Origin: Blastopirellula sediminis
GTDB lineage: Bacteria; Planctomycetota; Planctomycetia; Pirellulales; Pirellulaceae
Reading direction: 5' to 3'
NCBI RefSeq assembly: GCF_020966755.1
Contig: NZ_JAJKFT010000010.1
Location: 2,816,720 to 2,880,719, forward strand
Length of the DNA stretch: 64,000 bases
Both the position numbers and the translations under genes were made by a program. Positions 7,349 through 16,948 of this stretch are shown piece by piece (positions within the stretch are counted from its first letter, which is position 1; every line of letters starts with the position of its first letter). A model generated the notes under the pieces. The model did no database searches. It saw only the letters and a list, made by a program, of their open reading frames with translations, and was not told the origin of the DNA.

Positions 7349-9944
7349 CGTTTCGATCTGGCTGATCGCCGCAGCGCTGCTGCTGCTGCCGCCGACTTCG
7401 TGGGCGGCTGCGCAGTCGTACGACAATCGCCCCCGCGAAGCGCTCGCCGAAGAGTTCAAACAGGTTGACGAGTATCTCTCGCGGCTCGATCTGACCGAAC
7501 AGCGGATCCTGCTGAGCGAAGCGTACGTCGAAAAGCCGATTGACGATCAGACCCGCCGCAAGGCGCTGCGGGGTCTGGCCGATCTCTACGCCGGTCGACT
7601 GATGGAAGTGAGCGGCGATGAAGAGAAGTTCGCCGCCTATCGCCGCCGCGTGCAGCGCCTGATCGAAAAGTATCCGGCCGCCAACGCGCCGTCGCTGCAA
7701 GTGATGCTGATGCAGGCCGACTATCAGCGGGCCGAAACCGCCGCCTCGGAGTGGATCGCCGATCCGTCGAAGTTAGAACAGAAACGAAATGCGACGGCGA
7801 TCCTGAGAGTGATCGCGCCGCATTTGACCACTGCCGCCAAGCAGTTGCGGGATGATATCTCCCGCGGGTTTGAAGAAGTCGACCGGATGCCGAGCGGCCC
7901 GAACGCCGAAGCCCGCGAACGGGAGATTCGTGCGCTGGAAGGAGTCGCCGGGCGAGCCTCTTACTTCGCCGCCTGGGCCAACTACTACCTGGCGGTGATC
8001 GACGGCGGCCCGCAATCGGCGGCGGTGCCGGAAGGGATGAAGCTCTTTCAAGGACTGCTCGACATCGACGGCAAGAATTACGCTTCTGTCGATCCGCTGC
8101 AATTGGGACTGATCGTCGAATGGCGAGCCCGGGCGTTGATCGGGCTGGGACTTTGCGAATCGCTCGTCGGCGATATCAACGACAGCCGCCGCATCTTCGA
8201 GATCTTGCGGCAAAGCGACGCGTCTCCGCAGATCATCGACCAGTCCGACTACTGGTTCATTCGCGGCTTGCTCAACGCCAAAAAGTATGACGAAGCGCTG
8301 GCCGAATCGCAGCGGCTGGTCAGCAACTTCCAAGGAGATGGAAGCGAAGGAAAGATCAGTCTCTGCGCCTTGATCGCCCAGGTCGGATTTCATCCGCCGG
8401 AGGGCGCCCCGGCCGATAAATTGCGTCAGCTGGGGATGGTCGGCATCGTCGGCCTGGCCAAACTGGGAAGAATCGGCGCTGCGATTCAACTGTTGGCTGA
8501 AAACCAGATCGACGTCAGCGGCGATCCTGGTTTCTATCTGCTGTGGCTAGAAGGCCAGCGGAAGTTCGCCGCCGCCGAAGAATCGAAAGACGAACGAGAA
8601 TACAAAGAAGCGAAAGTCTTGCTGACCAAAGCGGTCGCCAACCCTGTCGCAGGAGACGCTGTCGCGCTGGCCGAGTGTCAGTATGTGCTCGGCTGGTGCT
8701 GTTATCGTTTGAAACAATTCGCCGAAGCGAGCGGCGCCTTTCGTCAGGCGATCGCCGGTTTGAAACTAACCAATCCGCAGAAAGCGGTCGAAAGCGCCTG
8801 GCTCGCCTTTGTGTCGCTTCAGTCGCTCGCCAAGGAAGACCCGCGCTACGCCGCCGCGGCGATTGACGTGCTGGAAGATCTGAAGCGTGACTTCCCCGAA
8901 AGCTCGTACGCTAAGAAGGCCGATCTGTTGATCGCCCGGCTCCAGCAATCGCGCGGTTCGCTGCGCGACTCGATCGATCAATTGATGAAGATCGCACCCG
9001 ATGATCCCAACTACCTTGCCGCACAGTACGATCTGTGCGTGATGTTGCGGCAGCAGATTGATCAGACCGCCGATCACAGTCAGAAGGCGGGCTACGCGCA
9101 GCAGCTTGCCAAGGCTGCCGACGTCCTCAATGCAAAATTGACCGACAAGTCGACGCAGACCGATCGTTCTCGCGCACTGCGCACGTTGCTGATGACGGTC
9201 GATCTTTCCGGACGTGGTTTTCTCGATCCATTGGTTGGCGACAAGGGAATTGTTCGTGCTGCCGCCTTAGCGGCGCAGCTTCCCGCTTCCGACGGCGCGG
9301 TGGCCGAGTACCATCATCGCGCGTTGCTTCTCGCCCAGCAGAAGATGCAGCCGGATCAGATTCTGGAGCATGTTGACTGGATTCTGGCCAACGCTCCCGA
9401 TTCGGCCTTCGCCACGTCGGCATTGGTGGTGAGAGCGCTTGATATCGATCGCCGCATTCAAGAGACCTCGACGCCGGAGGTGCGGACCGAGGCGTTTGAA
9501 ATCTACCGTCAGCTGTCGCAGCGTCTTGGTTACTCGCCGAAGACGCTCCAGGAGAAGAAAAACGCCCGAGTCGCCGCCGGCAAGTTCGCCGAATATGCCG
9601 AACTAATTGGCCGACGGGCCGATGCGGCGGCTGTAATTTCCAGCTTGGCCGAGGCTTTCCCTGACGATCGGACCTACCTGCAACAGGCCGGCCGAGCCGC
9701 CTTTGACGCGGGAAAGGTAGAAATCGCCCTAGAACATTGGCGTAAGCTCCTTTTAGGGCTAGATCGTGGCTCTTCCGAATGGTTCGAGGCAAAGTTCTAC
9801 CAATTAGCATGTCTTGCCAAAACGGACCCAGAGGGCGCCCGTAAGGTACTGGAGCAGTTTAAGTTGCTGTATCCCGTAGGCGGTCCGCCCCTCTGGCGTG
9901 ATAAGATTAAAGCTGTGGAACAGGAACTGGCCTCGTCGCGGTGA
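7302..9944 (+). CDS. Large exported TPR-repeat protein of the ExbB/ExbD operon
   Basis: 880 residues from the ATG at 7302; an ATG at 7266 is also in frame. I prefer 7302 because its product has a better placed signal peptide (VSIWLIAAALLLLPPTSWAAA). After cleavage the protein is almost wholly helical, with many TPR-like units, e.g. VALAECQYVLGWCCYRLKQF, PNYLAAQYDLCVMLRQQI and EHWRKLLLGLDRGSSEWFEA. No enzyme motif was found. Either start overlaps the upstream ExbD gene, so translation is probably coupled. In this context a periplasmic scaffold that contacts the ExbD domains is the simplest proposal, by analogy with TolB/Pal or gliding-machine TPR proteins. Confidence 0.72.
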   Translation: MQVFTESVINRSPANSVSIWLIAAALLLLPPTSWAAAQSYDNRPREALAEEFKQVDEYLSRLDLTEQRILLSEAYVEKPIDDQTRRKALRGLADLYAGRLMEVSGDEEKFAAYRRRVQRLIEKYPAANAPSLQVMLMQADYQRAETAASEWIADPSKLEQKRNATAILRVIAPHLTTAAKQLRDDISRGFEEVDRMPSGPNAEAREREIRALEGVAGRASYFAAWANYYLAVIDGGPQSAAVPEGMKLFQGLLDIDGKNYASVDPLQLGLIVEWRARALIGLGLCESLVGDINDSRRIFEILRQSDASPQIIDQSDYWFIRGLLNAKKYDEALAESQRLVSNFQGDGSEGKISLCALIAQVGFHPPEGAPADKLRQLGMVGIVGLAKLGRIGAAIQLLAENQIDVSGDPGFYLLWLEGQRKFAAAEESKDEREYKEAKVLLTKAVANPVAGDAVALAECQYVLGWCCYRLKQFAEASGAFRQAIAGLKLTNPQKAVESAWLAFVSLQSLAKEDPRYAAAAIDVLEDLKRDFPESSYAKKADLLIARLQQSRGSLRDSIDQLMKIAPDDPNYLAAQYDLCVMLRQQIDQTADHSQKAGYAQQLAKAADVLNAKLTDKSTQTDRSRALRTLLMTVDLSGRGFLDPLVGDKGIVRAAALAAQLPASDGAVAEYHHRALLLAQQKMQPDQILEHVDWILANAPDSAFATSALVVRALDIDRRIQETSTPEVRTEAFEIYRQLSQRLGYSPKTLQEKKNARVAAGKFAEYAELIGRRADAAAVISSLAEAFPDDRTYLQQAGRAAFDAGKVEIALEHWRKLLLGLDRGSSEWFEAKFYQLACLAKTDPEGARKVLEQFKLLYPVGGPPLWRDKIKAVEQELASSR

Positions 9945-9969
9945 AAAAAGTCGCCGCTGGAATCCCTGC

Positions 9970-12900
9970 ATGACGTCTGATCAACCACCAGCGACAGATC
10001 CTCCTTCGGCTCGTATCGACGAGTTCCTGGGTCGAGCTACGTCGTTCATGGCGATCTACGGGGCGTCTGATCCAGCGCGGCTCAGTCAGTTGGCGATCAT
10101 CGCCGATCATCTCGGGCTGACCAATCAAGAATATCAGGCCGCGCTGCAGCAACTACGCGAGCCGCACGCGATTACTCCCAATCCACGCGCGAAAACCCTG
10201 CCGACGACGACGCCGACCGAACCGGCCGAGTCGCCCCCGTCCGATCCGACCAGTTCGCGCTGCGTCATCACCGCATCGGATCCGCTCAAAGAGTCGTTCC
10301 TTCAGCAAGCCAGAATCTTGCTGGCCAACACCAACGCCGAGACGCCAGCCAACTTGCGGAAGCTCGCCGCCAAGCTGGGCGTTGACGATGATCAGTTGGA
10401 ACGTTGGCTGGAAGAGATGTATGGTCCGCTGGTGATACCCGAACCGATTGCGGCGGAGGAAGAGGAAGCGTCGGAGGAGCCGAAAGAGCAGGGGCCTCCC
10501 AAGATCGCTCGCAAGCCGCCGCAGGAGATGTACGACGACTATCTCCACTTGGCCCTTGGCGCGATCTCGTCGGGAAGAATCAACGAACGTCGCGAAGCGA
10601 AGCTGATCGCCGAAGGGGTCGAGAAGCTCGGCCTGTCGCAGGTGTTGGCTCGCGACATGCTGTACGCCGCCGCCGCCAAGCGGAATTACGTTCTCCTCTC
10701 GCAAGAGAAAGTCGAACCGCCGGCGCCGCCGGTCGTCGACGAACAGCGGGAGCAGAAGATCTCTGCGTTTCAGCAGCGAGCCGCTACGATCATTGCCGGG
10801 CAGGGGGGCGTCAGCTCGGTTTGTCGCGCGATGATCGCCGACGCGGCCGCCGAGTTCGGACTTTCGCCCGAAGAGAAAGAAAAGGCCCTCGCAGCGCTGC
10901 AGCGACAGGCCGAGTCGCGACTCTCCGATCCGCTGGAAGAGCGGATCGAAGCGTTTCGCCGCTTCGCCGTACTCAAGTTGAAAAGGACCGAAAGCCAGAC
11001 CGTCGGCGACTTGCTGACCAGGCAGTTGATCCAGATCGGCGTCGACCTGCATGGTTTGCCGGAAGAGACCGCTGCGGCGACGGCGCGAGAAGCGATCGCT
11101 TCGTCCGGTTTGCGCGTCGTTACGCTGGAACAAGCGATCTCGCACGTTCTGTCGATCGTTGACGACTTGCTGGCCGAAGAAGGTTTCATCTCGATCGAAA
11201 ACCGAAAACGCCTGCTGGCCGAAGCGCGGCAGTGGGGCGTTTCGCGCGCCGAAGCGGGCCGCCTTATCGAAGAGCATATCGCCGAGATCGAACTTCGCGC
11301 CAAGCGTCGTCGTCGGCGTGTCTTCGCGGCGGTCATGATGTCGGTCCTGACGCTTTTCGGCGGCCTCGGGGCGATCTATTGGGGCAAACCGGAGTGGGCC
11401 GATTTCGGCCATGGCGCCGGAGTCTGGAGCGTCGGCGCCGCGGGCAAGCCCGTGGGCGATGCCGCCGATCCGACTGATGACGGGAGCGAAGCGTTCCACC
11501 GTCTGGCCTGGTGGAGCGAACCGCTGATGCTCGACCTGGTTCATTTGCGTCAGCGGCGGAATGACCTGCAAGCGGCGACGGCGGCGATCGCCAAGGACGA
11601 TCCGGCGAAGCGCGGCGAAGGGTACGCCGAGTTCGCGCCGAAGTTCGTCGAGGCGCTGGCCGAAGATACCGACCCGAAACATTCGGAGCAGTTGCGGACG
11701 ATCGTGCGCCGTCTGGCGATCGACGAACCGGACGAATCCGCCTATCACGCGCTGCTGCAAGCGCTGATGAAAGAAGTCCCCGCCAAAGAGGACAAGATCA
11801 GTCCCAGCGGCAAGTTCGCCCAGTCGTACGTCGCGCTCTCGCTGTTGGTCGACGTCGCCCAGCAGCGCGAATTGGCGGTCGCCAGACGCGAAGGTATCGT
11901 GCAGGGGTTGGAGCAGCGACTCGGCGTGGTGACCGTTCCCGCCGCCGATCTGGCCGCCATCTTTTCCGACGAACTGGCTCGCAACCAATACGCATCGCTC
12001 CAGCAATTGGCCGAATCCAACGTCGCTCAAGCGATGGAGACGCACCGCTTGTTGCAACGTGTCGTGCGAGCCAACGTCAACAAATCGTTGGCCAATAACC
12101 TGGATGGCGACGCGCTGTTGGCGATATTGCCGCTCGTCCCCCAAGACCTGAAGCTTTATCGCGGCGTCCTGGATGAACAGATCAACCAGCGCAATCTAGC
12201 GGTCATGCTGCGTCTGATCGAACTGCTGGAATCGGGCAAAGCGAGCGGACAAGTCGCTACCGAGTTACAGTTTTTGCTCGCGCGGACGATCAACGTGAAG
12301 ACGGACGGAATGAAGCCGACCGAAGCCGCGATCGTGATGCGTAGCGCTCTGGCCGGCATCGCGGGACAAGGCGATGTAGGAGAAATGGCCCGCTTCTTTG
12401 TTGGCCAGGCCCAGCAGATCGATCTGTCGGAACAAAAGTTTGGTTCGCCTGACGAATGGCTCAACGGATCGGTCGAATTGGCGCGGATCTCGGCGCTCGG
12501 CGCCGCGGCCGCGCAAAAAGAATCAGGGCGTCGGCTGTTTCAATCTCTCTCGAGCGACGTGCCTGAGCAGATCCGTCCGACCAATTCCAACGCAAAGCGT
12601 GCTGCGTCGCAGGACCGACTCGATCGCATTCGCGAAGCGTTCCGGCAGCTGAGCCGGGCCAGGGACGCGCGTACGCGAATCATCGCGTACGACAACCTCG
12701 CGGTGATCGCCTCCGGCAGCGATGATATGGACTACTATCACGCCGAACGTCTGGTCAATTATCTGCTATCGAAAAAGTTGGCGGATGAGCATGAGATGGT
12801 CATGCGTCGGGTCAGCGATTTCCGCTCCTCGTCGTCGCTGCGACTCGCTCTCTCCGATCATCTGGAAGAGACGGTGATGCCGCTGTCGGAATTGCAGCGG

Positions 12901-13485
12901 CTGGCGACCGAAATCGTCGGCCGTCAGGTGCTGCTGAACGACAAGTTGACCTGGAAAGAAGATCTCCGGCGAGTCTTGCTGTCGGACTCGCTGCCGCTGT
13001 TGCAGACCGACACGAACGTCGCCGGCGAAGACGTTTCTGGAGAATCGCTCGAGCAAGCGGCGGCCGGCATTCTCGACTACTACCTGATTCAAGCCGAAAT
13101 CGCCGGAGTTCCGTACGAACAGCGGATGACGCTGCGAACTCCGAGCGAAGCGCTCACCGCGATCATTCGCCTGCAAGCGGATCAACTGGCGGCGGCGAAG
13201 TTGTCGCCGGAGTTGCAAGTCCAACTGGAAGACGTGACGCTCCGCTCGCGGGTCGTCCCGCTGATCGCCCATAACGATTTGGCGAAAACGGTCGCGCTCC
13301 AACGGATCTGGCTCGAACTGTCGGCGATCGCCGCGGTGCGGGCTCAGCCGAATTCCCGCCTGGCGGCCGAAGAGTTGATCGCTCGCCTGCGTGAAGTCGA
13401 TGGTGGTTCGAACAACATCTTTCAGCAACTCCGCAACGGCGAAGCGGCGCTTGTCCGCATGCAGCTGATTCGGATGGAGGCGTAA
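9970..13485 (+). CDS. 1171-residue single-span membrane protein with cytosolic helical repeats
   Basis: Start chosen at ATG 9970, after the stop of the previous gene; a GTG at 9898 is in frame but would add a poor extension. Residues 1 to about 450 are predicted cytosolic and hold about six degenerate helical units, each with a GLS/GVD-type turn (ADHLGLTNQEYQAAL, AAKLGVDDDQLERWL, EKLGLSQVLARDML, AAEFGLSPEEKEKAL, ARQWGVSRAEAGRL), somewhat like TerB or co-chaperone helices. A KRRRRRVF cluster precedes one membrane span (FAAVMMSVLTLFGGLGAIYW, about 452-471). The remaining 700 residues are predicted periplasmic, helical and without known motifs. It may link a cytosolic sensor or scaffold to the ExbB/ExbD motor. 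Family not recognised. Confidence 0.7.
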   Translation: MTSDQPPATDPPSARIDEFLGRATSFMAIYGASDPARLSQLAIIADHLGLTNQEYQAALQQLREPHAITPNPRAKTLPTTTPTEPAESPPSDPTSSRCVITASDPLKESFLQQARILLANTNAETPANLRKLAAKLGVDDDQLERWLEEMYGPLVIPEPIAAEEEEASEEPKEQGPPKIARKPPQEMYDDYLHLALGAISSGRINERREAKLIAEGVEKLGLSQVLARDMLYAAAAKRNYVLLSQEKVEPPAPPVVDEQREQKISAFQQRAATIIAGQGGVSSVCRAMIADAAAEFGLSPEEKEKALAALQRQAESRLSDPLEERIEAFRRFAVLKLKRTESQTVGDLLTRQLIQIGVDLHGLPEETAAATAREAIASSGLRVVTLEQAISHVLSIVDDLLAEEGFISIENRKRLLAEARQWGVSRAEAGRLIEEHIAEIELRAKRRRRRVFAAVMMSVLTLFGGLGAIYWGKPEWADFGHGAGVWSVGAAGKPVGDAADPTDDGSEAFHRLAWWSEPLMLDLVHLRQRRNDLQAATAAIAKDDPAKRGEGYAEFAPKFVEALAEDTDPKHSEQLRTIVRRLAIDEPDESAYHALLQALMKEVPAKEDKISPSGKFAQSYVALSLLVDVAQQRELAVARREGIVQGLEQRLGVVTVPAADLAAIFSDELARNQYASLQQLAESNVAQAMETHRLLQRVVRANVNKSLANNLDGDALLAILPLVPQDLKLYRGVLDEQINQRNLAVMLRLIELLESGKASGQVATELQFLLARTINVKTDGMKPTEAAIVMRSALAGIAGQGDVGEMARFFVGQAQQIDLSEQKFGSPDEWLNGSVELARISALGAAAAQKESGRRLFQSLSSDVPEQIRPTNSNAKRAASQDRLDRIREAFRQLSRARDARTRIIAYDNLAVIASGSDDMDYYHAERLVNYLLSKKLADEHEMVMRRVSDFRSSSSLRLALSDHLEETVMPLSELQRLATEIVGRQVLLNDKLTWKEDLRRVLLSDSLPLLQTDTNVAGEDVSGESLEQAAAGILDYYLIQAEIAGVPYEQRMTLRTPSEALTAIIRLQADQLAAAKLSPELQVQLEDVTLRSRVVPLIAHNDLAKTVALQRIWLELSAIAAVRAQPNSRLAAEELIARLREVDGGSNNIFQQLRNGEAALVRMQLIRMEA

Positions 13486-13488
13486 CCG

Positions 13489-14412
13489 ATGTTGCGAACC
13501 TCGCTCGCCATCCTGCTGGTTTGCTCGCTCGCGGTAGCGAATGTTGACGCGGCGGTCGTGCTGCTGCGCGGCGACGCCGACCCGGTCGCTGGCTATGTCG
13601 AAAGTCGCTCTGGGGGCGTGTTGCGACTGCGGATTCCGCAAGGGGGCGGGCAGAGTCTGACCCGCGAGATTCCGCTCATCGAAGTGGAGGAAGTGCTGGA
13701 GACGGTGTCGCCGCTCCGTCTGACCGAACTTCGCCCGGAGGACCCCGATAGTTATCGCAACTATGCCGAAGAGCTGGCGCAGAAGAAGGTCGACCCGGAA
13801 GCCCGCGAAACGGCGCTGCGACTCTTCCTGATTGCCGCTCGGCTCGATCCGACGCGACTCGGCAAAAGTTCGCTTCTCGGGATGACGTCGATCGCACGTT
13901 CGCCGGAAGAAGCGAATCGCTTTCAGGCGATGGCCTATCTGCTCGATCCGGAACATGACGCGCAGCTGATTCAGAAGCGTCACACGGTGCAGTTGACCAG
14001 CCCCGAACGGCTGGATGAGTGGTCCGATTTGATCATCACTGGGATGCGGAAGCTGCGTGGGGGCGACTATCGTTCGGCTCGCGCGATCTTGAAGCGGCCT
14101 GACGTCGAAAAGGCGTTCGACAGCATCGTCGGCGAAATCACCCACGACGAGTGCATGGCGATTCTCAACAAGACTTGCCCCGGCTGCGAAGGGGGCCGAA
14201 TTCCGAAAGCGATGATTCGGAAGTTAGTCTTGGCCGAACTGGCGCTGCTGCCCGAAACGCACGACTCCAGCGATACCGAAAGCGTGCCCGAGTGGTCCGA
14301 GTTGACGGCGGCCGAGAATCACAAGCCGCTCGTGGCGTTGACGCTCGAAACGATCACCGAGTTCGATCCTCGCACCTCGGTCTATCGCAACAAGCAATGG
14401 GTGTCGCCGTAA
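13489..14412 (+). CDS. Exported protein ending the ExbB/ExbD operon
   Basis: 307 residues, starting 3 bases after the upstream stop. A signal peptide (MLRTSLAILLVCSLAVANVDA) is followed by a beta-rich segment VVLLRGDADPVAGYVESRSG similar in style to the N-terminal unit of the second operon protein, then a helical domain. Near residue 226 is a cysteine cluster, CPGC preceded by a Cys in HDECMAILNKTCPGC, which could bind zinc or form disulfides. No known family recognised. The gene ends 4 bases before the convergent histidine kinase stop. Confidence 0.65.
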   Translation: MLRTSLAILLVCSLAVANVDAAVVLLRGDADPVAGYVESRSGGVLRLRIPQGGGQSLTREIPLIEVEEVLETVSPLRLTELRPEDPDSYRNYAEELAQKKVDPEARETALRLFLIAARLDPTRLGKSSLLGMTSIARSPEEANRFQAMAYLLDPEHDAQLIQKRHTVQLTSPERLDEWSDLIITGMRKLRGGDYRSARAILKRPDVEKAFDSIVGEITHDECMAILNKTCPGCEGGRIPKAMIRKLVLAELALLPETHDSSDTESVPEWSELTAAENHKPLVALTLETITEFDPRTSVYRNKQWVSP

Positions 14413-14416
14413 CTCG

Positions 14417-16927
14417 CTAGACGCTTCGTCCGGCGGTCGGCGTCTTACCATGTTCGAGCAGGAATTGCAGTTCCGGCTCGATCCCGGCGAAGACTTCTTT
14501 CAATGTTCGCAATGCGGCCGGCGCTTCGGCGAAGTTTTCTTCCGTGCCGAGCGTTTCCAGACGCATCGCCGCTTGTTGCCCTTCGGCCGCGGCGAAGTAG
14601 CCGAATGAGCCCTTCAGCGAGTGAGCGTTGCGTCGCAGTCGCGGTCCATCTTTGGCTTCGATCGCCTCGTCGATTTCGTTCAAGATCCGGCGAACGTCGG
14701 TCAAAAAGACGTCAACCATCGCTTGCAGCAGCGACTCATCTCCCGCGACGTTGGCGAGGGCCGCTTCCCAGTCGACCTTGGGCGCTGCATTGGAGCTGGT
14801 AGGAGTCGCTTCCGCCGTTGGTTGCGATTGCTCCGGCGCCGCTACGACGACGCCGGGCGATGTGGTCTGACTTGCGGCGAGCGCCTCGTCGATTGCGTCG
14901 TAAAGCGCCTGGGCGTTGATCGGTTTGGTGACGTAACCGTCCATGCCGGCGTCGAGACAACGTTCGCGGTCTCCCTTCATCGCATGCGCGGTCATCGCGA
15001 TGATCGGAATGCGGGCGCCGGTCTCTTTTTCCAGGCTACGGATTTCGCCGGTCGCGGCCATGCCGTCGAGGACCGGCATCTGCACGTCCATCAGGATCAA
15101 GTCGAAGCCCCCTTCGCGAAACGCCGTGACCGCTTGCCGCCCATCGTTGACGACGGTCGCCATGTGCCCTCGTTTTTCGAGCAATAGGACCGCCAGCTTT
15201 TGGTTGACCAGGTTATCTTCGGCCAGCAGGATGCGACGTCCCCACGAGCCGAGTTTCGGTTCATGTCGGGAAGTATGCGGAGCGAGGTCGCCCGCCGCGT
15301 TATATCCCATCACGTCCATTAGCGCGTCGAACAGATCTGATTGCTTGATCGGTTTGGAAAGGACCGAATCGACCCGCGCTCGTTGCGGATCGAACGGCTC
15401 TTCATCGAAAGTTCCGGTAGTCAGCAAGATCGATTTGGCGCCGGCGCCGCCTGGAACGTTTTGAATTCGCTCCAGCAGTTCCGTCCCTTCCATCACCGGC
15501 ATCTGCTGGTCGACGATCAGCACCTGGAAGTTGGGAATCGCCAATTCGTCGGCATAGAGCGACAACGCTTCGACCGGGCTGCTGACGACGGTCGGCTCCA
15601 TGCCCCAGTTGGTGAGCATCTCGGCGATGATTTCGCCGCAGGTGTCGTTGTCGTCGACGATTAACACGCGCGTTTGCCGACATTGGTCGGGAGGAACATG
15701 CCGCTGATCGTAACTGTTGGCGTCGAGTCCCAATTTCGCCGTAAAGTGAAACTGCGATCCGACGTCGACTTTGCTTTCGACCCAGATGCGACCATGCATC
15801 AGCTCGGTCAGGCGGGAGCAGATCGAGAGGCCCAAGCCGGTGCCGCCGAATTTGCGGGTCGTGGTGCCGTCCGCTTGTTCGAAGGCGGCGAAGATCTTTT
15901 GCAGCGACGCATCGGGAATGCCGATGCCGGTATCGGCGACGGTGAAGTGGAGCAGGGCGTCCGACTCGGTCACTTCATCGACTTCGACTCGGACGACGAT
16001 CTCGCCGTGCTCGGTAAACTTGATCGCGTTGCCGACCAGGTTGACCAGTATCTGTCGCAAGCGTCCTGGATCGCCGATCATCCGCCAGGGGACGTCGGGA
16101 CGCACATGGGCCACCAGTTCCAATCCCTTCCCATGGGCGCGAAACGCGAGCGTCTTCATCAGGTCGCTCAGGTTTTCTCGCAGTTGGAACGGAATCGATT
16201 CGATTTCCATTTTGCCGGCCTCGATTTTCGAGAAATCGAGGATGTCGTTGATCACCGAGACCAGGCAGTCGGCCGAGGTCTTGATCATCTGCAGATACTC
16301 GCGCTGCTGCGCGGTCAGTTCAGTCTCCAGCAGCAGCTCGGTCATGCCGATGATGCCGTTCATCGGCGTGCGGATTTCGTGGCTCATGTTGGCCAGAAAT
16401 TGCCCCTTCGCCCGATTGGCGGCGTCGGCCGCTTCCTTTTGCGACTGGATGACGTCCTTCGCGATCGCCAGCAAGTGGGACTGCGCCTGGATCAGCATGT
16501 GAACCGACAAGACGCGGAACGTGCCGTCCTTGCGACGAACGGCGAGCGGCTCGTAGGCGGCGTCGCGAGGTCGGCTGAGCGCGGCGCGGGCCGCTTCGTG
16601 GATGCTCGCGTCAGCCGCGACTTCCAGGTGCGGGATGTTCATCGATTCGTAGAGGATACGGACCGGCCGCTGCGAATAAAGATCGCGCGAAAAGAGCCGG
16701 CTCATATACTCCAGAAACTTTTCCCGCGAGATCAGGCCCAGCAGTTGATCTCCCACCATGATCAGCACGCCGGGAAGGTCATGCCGCTTGTCGAAGATCT
16801 CTTCGACTTCCTTTCCATGGGTCGACGCGTCGACCGAAGCGTGATGCGCCGGCAGCTCAGCCAAGGTGGCGTCGCTGCGGAGCTTGTTCAGTTCGGCGTA
16901 GATCGTCTTGTCGTCATGTTGCGTCAC
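14417..16927 (-). CDS. Hybrid sensor histidine kinase with two receiver domains and Hpt
   Basis: 836 residues, GTG start with AGGAG upstream. Order: an N-terminal CBS-like module ([20 protein letters not shown], residues about 40-150); a HisKA domain with the phospho-acceptor His in [10 protein letters not shown] near residue 184; a HATPase domain with N box [18 protein letters not shown] and [13 protein letters not shown] 1 ([21 protein letters not shown]); REC 2 ([20 protein letters not shown]); and a C-terminal Hpt domain with [10 protein letters not shown] near residue 780. No membrane span, so a soluble phosphorelay kinase sensing an internal signal. It lies 21 bases after the response regulator gene and is probably co-transcribed with it. 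Confidence 0.9.
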   Translation of the reverse strand: MTQHDDKTIYAELNKLRSDATLAELPAHHASVDASTHGKEVEEIFDKRHDLPGVLIMVGDQLLGLISREKFLEYMSRLFSRDLYSQRPVRILYESMNIPHLEVAADASIHEAARAALSRPRDAAYEPLAVRRKDGTFRVLSVHMLIQAQSHLLAIAKDVIQSQKEAADAANRAKGQFLANMSHEIRTPMNGIIGMTELLLETELTAQQREYLQMIKTSADCLVSVINDILDFSKIEAGKMEIESIPFQLRENLSDLMKTLAFRAHGKGLELVAHVRPDVPWRMIGDPGRLRQILVNLVGNAIKFTEHGEIVVRVEVDEVTESDALLHFTVADTGIGIPDASLQKIFAAFEQADGTTTRKFGGTGLGLSICSRLTELMHGRIWVESKVDVGSQFHFTAKLGLDANSYDQRHVPPDQCRQTRVLIVDDNDTCGEIIAEMLTNWGMEPTVVSSPVEALSLYADELAIPNFQVLIVDQQMPVMEGTELLERIQNVPGGAGAKSILLTTGTFDEEPFDPQRARVDSVLSKPIKQSDLFDALMDVMGYNAAGDLAPHTSRHEPKLGSWGRRILLAEDNLVNQKLAVLLLEKRGHMATVVNDGRQAVTAFREGGFDLILMDVQMPVLDGMAATGEIRSLEKETGARIPIIAMTAHAMKGDRERCLDAGMDGYVTKPINAQALYDAIDEALAASQTTSPGVVVAAPEQSQPTAEATPTSSNAAPKVDWEAALANVAGDESLLQAMVDVFLTDVRRILNEIDEAIEAKDGPRLRRNAHSLKGSFGYFAAAEGQQAAMRLETLGTEENFAEAPAALRTLKEVFAGIEPELQFLLEHGKTPTAGRSV

Positions 16928-16948
16928 GGGAGGTCTCCTGCAGAAGAA

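Noticed and set aside
10153-12144. A 663-codon minus-strand frame inside the 1171-residue gene
   Set aside because: Arg/Asp/Gln-rich low-complexity translation typical of antisense in high-GC DNA; the plus gene fits the operon.
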